A DNA stretch of 64,000 nt, from positions 496,001 through 560,000 of the forward strand of contig NZ_NMVJ01000006.1 in NCBI RefSeq assembly GCF_002250565.1, in the 5' to 3' direction. Each line of letters begins with the position of its first letter. Position 1 is the first letter of the stretch. Under the pieces are notes generated by a model, which saw nothing but the letters and a program-made list of their open reading frames with translations, ran no database searches and had not been told where the DNA came from. This document shows, piece by piece, positions 63,486 through 64,000 of this stretch. The position numbers and the translations under genes are program-made. Source of the DNA: Parenemella sanctibonifatiensis. Its GTDB lineage: Bacteria > Actinomycetota > Actinomycetes > Propionibacteriales > Propionibacteriaceae.

Positions 63486-64000
63486 TCAGTCTTCGTCCAG
63501 ACTTGCCAGGAAGTCCTGGGCTCGCTGGGTCTGCGGATTGTCGAGGAAATCGTTGGGATCACCCTGTTCGGCGATGCCCTTGTCCGCGATCAGCACGATC
63601 CGGTCGGCGACCCGCCGAGCGAAGCGCATCTCGTGGGTGACGCAGATCATCGTCATGCCGGCATCGGCCAGGTCCCGCATCACGCCGAGCACCTCACCGA
63701 CCAACTCCGGGTCCAGCGCCGAGGTGGGCTCGTCGAAGAGCATCATCGCCGGGTCCATCGCCAGCGCCCGTGCAATCGCGACGCGCTGGGACTGGCCGCC
63801 GGACAGGCTGCCGGGGTAGTCGTCACGCTTGTGACTCATCCCGACCTGCTCCAGCATTTCCTCAGCCTTGGCCACCGCTTCGTCCTCACTGCGGCCCAGC
63901 ACCTCCTGCTGCGCGATGGTGACATTGCGCAGCACGCTCATGTGCGGGAACAGGTTGAACTGCTGGAAGACCATCCCGACCCGCGACCGGATCTTGTTGA
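63486..64000 (-). CDS. Amino-acid ABC transporter ATP-binding protein, partial
   Basis: The 3' part (172 codons) of a polar-amino-acid importer ATPase. Q-loop VGMVFQQFNLFPHMSVLRNV, signature SLSGGQSQRVAIARALAM, Walker B MMLFDEPTSALDPELV and H-loop ICVTHEMRFARRVADRI are present; Walker A lies beyond the right edge. Length and motif spacing match GlnQ/ArtP-type proteins. Permease and binding-protein genes would be expected upstream outside the window. Confidence 0.9.
   Translation of the reverse strand, partial: NKIRSRVGMVFQQFNLFPHMSVLRNVTIAQQEVLGRSEDEAVAKAEEMLEQVGMSHKRDDYPGSLSGGQSQRVAIARALAMDPAMMLFDEPTSALDPELVGEVLGVMRDLADAGMTMICVTHEMRFARRVADRIVLIADKGIAEQGDPNDFLDNPQTQRAQDFLASLDED

Overview
This 64 kb window is high-GC, with strong G/C preference at third codon positions, many GTG starts and many 4-base start/stop overlaps. 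It looks like an actinobacterial chromosome. A pyrophosphate-type phosphofructokinase, mycothiol-linked proteins (a nitroreductase-like thioredoxin-fold protein and a PIG-L deacetylase) and a gcvH-garA-merR-DUF151-merR-gcvP block fit Propionibacteriaceae or close relatives. The family assignment is inference, not proof.

Bases 1-24.8k are mostly core. A partial CbiX-like gene is followed by a tRNA-Gly/Cys/Val cluster, a PNPOx-like oxidase, a lone tRNA-Val, alkA, and an operon on the minus strand (small Tat-signal protein, class III aminotransferase, two amidohydrolase-fold proteins) with an ArsR regulator upstream. Next comes thrS-HIT-lnt, then pgsA-like, DUF881, DUF1290, DUF881, gcvH, FHA (GarA-like), MerR, DUF151, MerR and gcvP, in the same order as Mycobacterium tuberculosis Rv1822-Rv1832. 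brkB, pfp, a Tad-like protein, a membrane protein and a YrdC/YciO protein follow.

Bases 24.8k-33.2k hold a carbon-use cluster (zinc alcohol dehydrogenase divergent from a DhaK-DhaL kinase, then an aldehyde dehydrogenase). It is flanked by two paralogous secreted HExxH proteins and followed by a lipoate-protein ligase that could serve GcvH. Bases 33.2k-49.6k mix ordinary genes (mpg, argG, a cystathionine synthase-type enzyme, nitrilase, DUF2797, a lone Tat-lipoprotein solute-binding protein), two secreted cell-wall hydrolases sharing a duplicated SH3 module, a previously unlisted 33-residue ORF, and decayed genes (GPH transporter, PHP phosphoesterase, EEP nuclease).

Bases 49.7k-59k are an accessory, decaying region: two lipoproteins, three toxin-antitoxin modules each with its own palindromic operator candidate, a truncated frameshifted IS481 transposase, an ABC-ATPase tail, a frameshifted anchored protein, and a divergent VOC/YafY pair with a symmetric operator. 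From 59k to the end are a beta-propeller protein, a PIG-L deacetylase, YhhN, a GNAT protein and the start of an amino-acid ABC ATPase cut by the window edge.

Repeated structures not explained by genes include a 24-bp palindrome family built on GTTCCCGCGGGAAC (four copies), a tandem 30-bp repeat plus long hairpin before gcvP, and an 18-bp repeat making two hairpins before argG.
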